Below, piece after piece: positions 62,867 through 64,000 of a stretch of 64,000 nt of DNA. The position numbers and the translations under genes were made by a program. Each line of letters opens with the position of its first letter. Within the stretch, counting starts at the first letter, position 1. The notes under the pieces are model-generated. The model saw only the letters and a list, made by a program, of their open reading frames with translations, was not told where the DNA came from and made no database searches. The stretch spans positions 1 to 64,000 of the forward strand of contig JAQTLX010000017.1 in the NCBI GenBank assembly GCA_028714695.1. Direction: 5' to 3'. The stretch comes from Ignavibacteria bacterium (GTDB lineage Bacteria; Bacteroidota; Ignavibacteria; Tepidaquicellales; Tepidaquicellaceae).

Positions 62867-64000
62867 ATGAGAGCAACATTACCGAAATCATCGAAGAAAA
62901 TCACAGTGCTTAATGTAATGACCTCCATTGAAGATGGCGGCCTGGAGATGCTTGTTTACCGTATTTACAGGGGACTCGACAAGTCAAAATACAACTTGAA
63001 AATTGTTTCACTGACACCGTTTAAATATAATTTTCTTGAAAATGATTTTAAAAACTTAGGTGCGGATTTATATGAATTCGATTTCAGAAATAAAGGGAAA
63101 GGCTTAAAGGATACTATACATAACATTGTCCAGTTTTTTGAGTTTGTTAAATTTCTGATTCAGATTAATGCAGATGTTATACATTCTCATGATTTTTTCC
63201 CTGCTCTGGTTACAAGGTCAGCTGTAATATTCAGTCTGATAAGATTCAGTTGGAGAGATTTCAGATTATATTCAACATATCATAATATTTATTACTGGCT
63301 TAAACCTTTGCACCATAAGATTAACAAATTCCTTTCTCTATTTACTGACAGAATAGTGTGCGTATCCAATTCAGTAAAACTGGATTCACAGAAGAAAGAG
63401 AAAATTAACGAAAAAAAGTATAAAGTAATTTTTAACGGAATAGATGAAAATGAATTTTGTAAAAATGAAGACTTTAGAAAGATCTGGAGAAACAAACTTG
63501 GTTATTCTGATGAAGAATTCGTAATTAGTAATGTCGCTGTCCTTTGCGAAAGAAAAGGCCAAATATACTTGCTTGAAGCCTTTAATTCGATTAAAGATAA
63601 ATTTAAAAATGCAAGATTGTTGCTGGTAGGAGGTGTGCGTGAGCACGAAGAATACTATGCCGAAATGCTTAGAAATTATATAGACCAAAATTCTTTAAAG
63701 GATTTAGTTAAAATTCAAAGTCCTATACGGGAGATTAAAGAATTATATAATGCATTGGACCTCTTTGTTATGCCTTCCGTGACTGAAGGATTCGGACTTT
63801 CTGCATTTGAAGCCATGCTGACAGAGAAAATTTGCCTTTTTTCGGATATACCGCCATTTCTTGAACTAATTGATGACGGAATAAACGGTTTCATTTTTAA
63901 AGTATCCAACAGCAATTCAACGGCCGAAAAACTGGATTATGTAATGGAAAATATCAGTAATTTAACTGAAATACCTCAAAATGCAAGAAATCACGTAATT
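62867..64000 (+). CDS. Family 4 glycosyltransferase (partial, runs off the window)
   Basis: From ATG 62867 the frame stays open to the last base (378 codons). It begins MRATLPKSSKKITVLNVMTS, followed by EDGGLEMLVYRIYRGLD, the usual GT4 start. It has ADVIHSHDFFPALVTR, VIFNGIDENEF, NVAVLCERKGQIYLLEAF and PSVTEGFGLSAFEAML, the family donor-site motif. The last few dozen residues of the protein may lie beyond the edge. Confidence 0.9.
   Translation, partial: MRATLPKSSKKITVLNVMTSIEDGGLEMLVYRIYRGLDKSKYNLKIVSLTPFKYNFLENDFKNLGADLYEFDFRNKGKGLKDTIHNIVQFFEFVKFLIQINADVIHSHDFFPALVTRSAVIFSLIRFSWRDFRLYSTYHNIYYWLKPLHHKINKFLSLFTDRIVCVSNSVKLDSQKKEKINEKKYKVIFNGIDENEFCKNEDFRKIWRNKLGYSDEEFVISNVAVLCERKGQIYLLEAFNSIKDKFKNARLLLVGGVREHEEYYAEMLRNYIDQNSLKDLVKIQSPIREIKELYNALDLFVMPSVTEGFGLSAFEAMLTEKICLFSDIPPFLELIDDGINGFIFKVSNSNSTAEKLDYVMENISNLTEIPQNARNHVI

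Overview
The window looks like chromosome from a member of the Ignavibacteria (Ignavibacteriota, Bacteroidota/Chlorobiota superphylum). This is inferred from an AT-rich sequence, several secreted proteins with a type IX secretion (T9SS) C-terminal sorting domain of the NYPNPFNP type, lamin-tail-domain and SPNPFSPDGDG-type surface proteins, a Chlorobi-like 11-gene complex I operon and a Bacteroidota-type promoter (TTG-N20-TATATTTG). No rRNA or other decisive phylogenetic marker is present, so the assignment rests on gene content.

Layout. 1-200: 3' end of a T9SS-sorted protein and its terminator. 359-2757: secreted subtilase translationally coupled to birA. 2809-13233: nuoABCDHIJK-L, then a tRNA-Leu(CAA), then nuoMN; nuoE, nuoF and nuoG are absent. 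13355-17000: a methyltransferase, a membrane-anchored heptad-repeat protein, a decayed gene with two lesions, a GC-rich palindrome fused to a tRNA 3' remnant, and an intact tRNA-Thr(TGT). 17047-23530: housekeeping and envelope genes (LysM lytic transglycosylase, RluD-like pseudouridine synthase, small membrane proteins, nitroreductase). 23647-30513: comEC facing away from pyrimidine nucleoside phosphorylase, a thermonuclease, guaB and a Bax-inhibitor-like protein. The ComEC C-terminal hydrolase-like domain has lost its metal ligands.

30666-34802 is an accessory stretch: a beta-barrel protein, two small genes, and a roughly 2-kb IS1595-type element with apparent passenger genes, inserted just past an NlpC/P60 gene. 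34879-40643 is a tight three-gene unit: a lamin-tail surface protein and two GT-C-type membrane glycosyltransferases, one with TPRs. After tRNA-Pro(GGG) come two tandem paralogous T9SS-exported BNR/sialidase-fold proteins (40912-45096), a SRAP/YedK protein, proS-maf-flippase, and a lone B12-binding domain.

From about 49708 to the right edge lies a surface polysaccharide locus: phosphohexomutase, Wza-type exporter, Wzz-type chain-length protein without a kinase, Wzy/ligase-type polymerase, FkbM methyltransferase, Wzx flippase, five glycosyltransferases (one on the opposite strand) and a hexapeptide acyltransferase. It runs off the window. Together these genes depict a heterotroph with a respiratory chain, T9SS protein export and a rich glycan surface. 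No CRISPR array, rRNA or obvious defence island was seen. The best candidates for unusual biology are the inactive-looking ComEC hydrolase domain, the Met/aromatic heptad protein, the tRNA inside the nuo operon and the IS1595 cargo.
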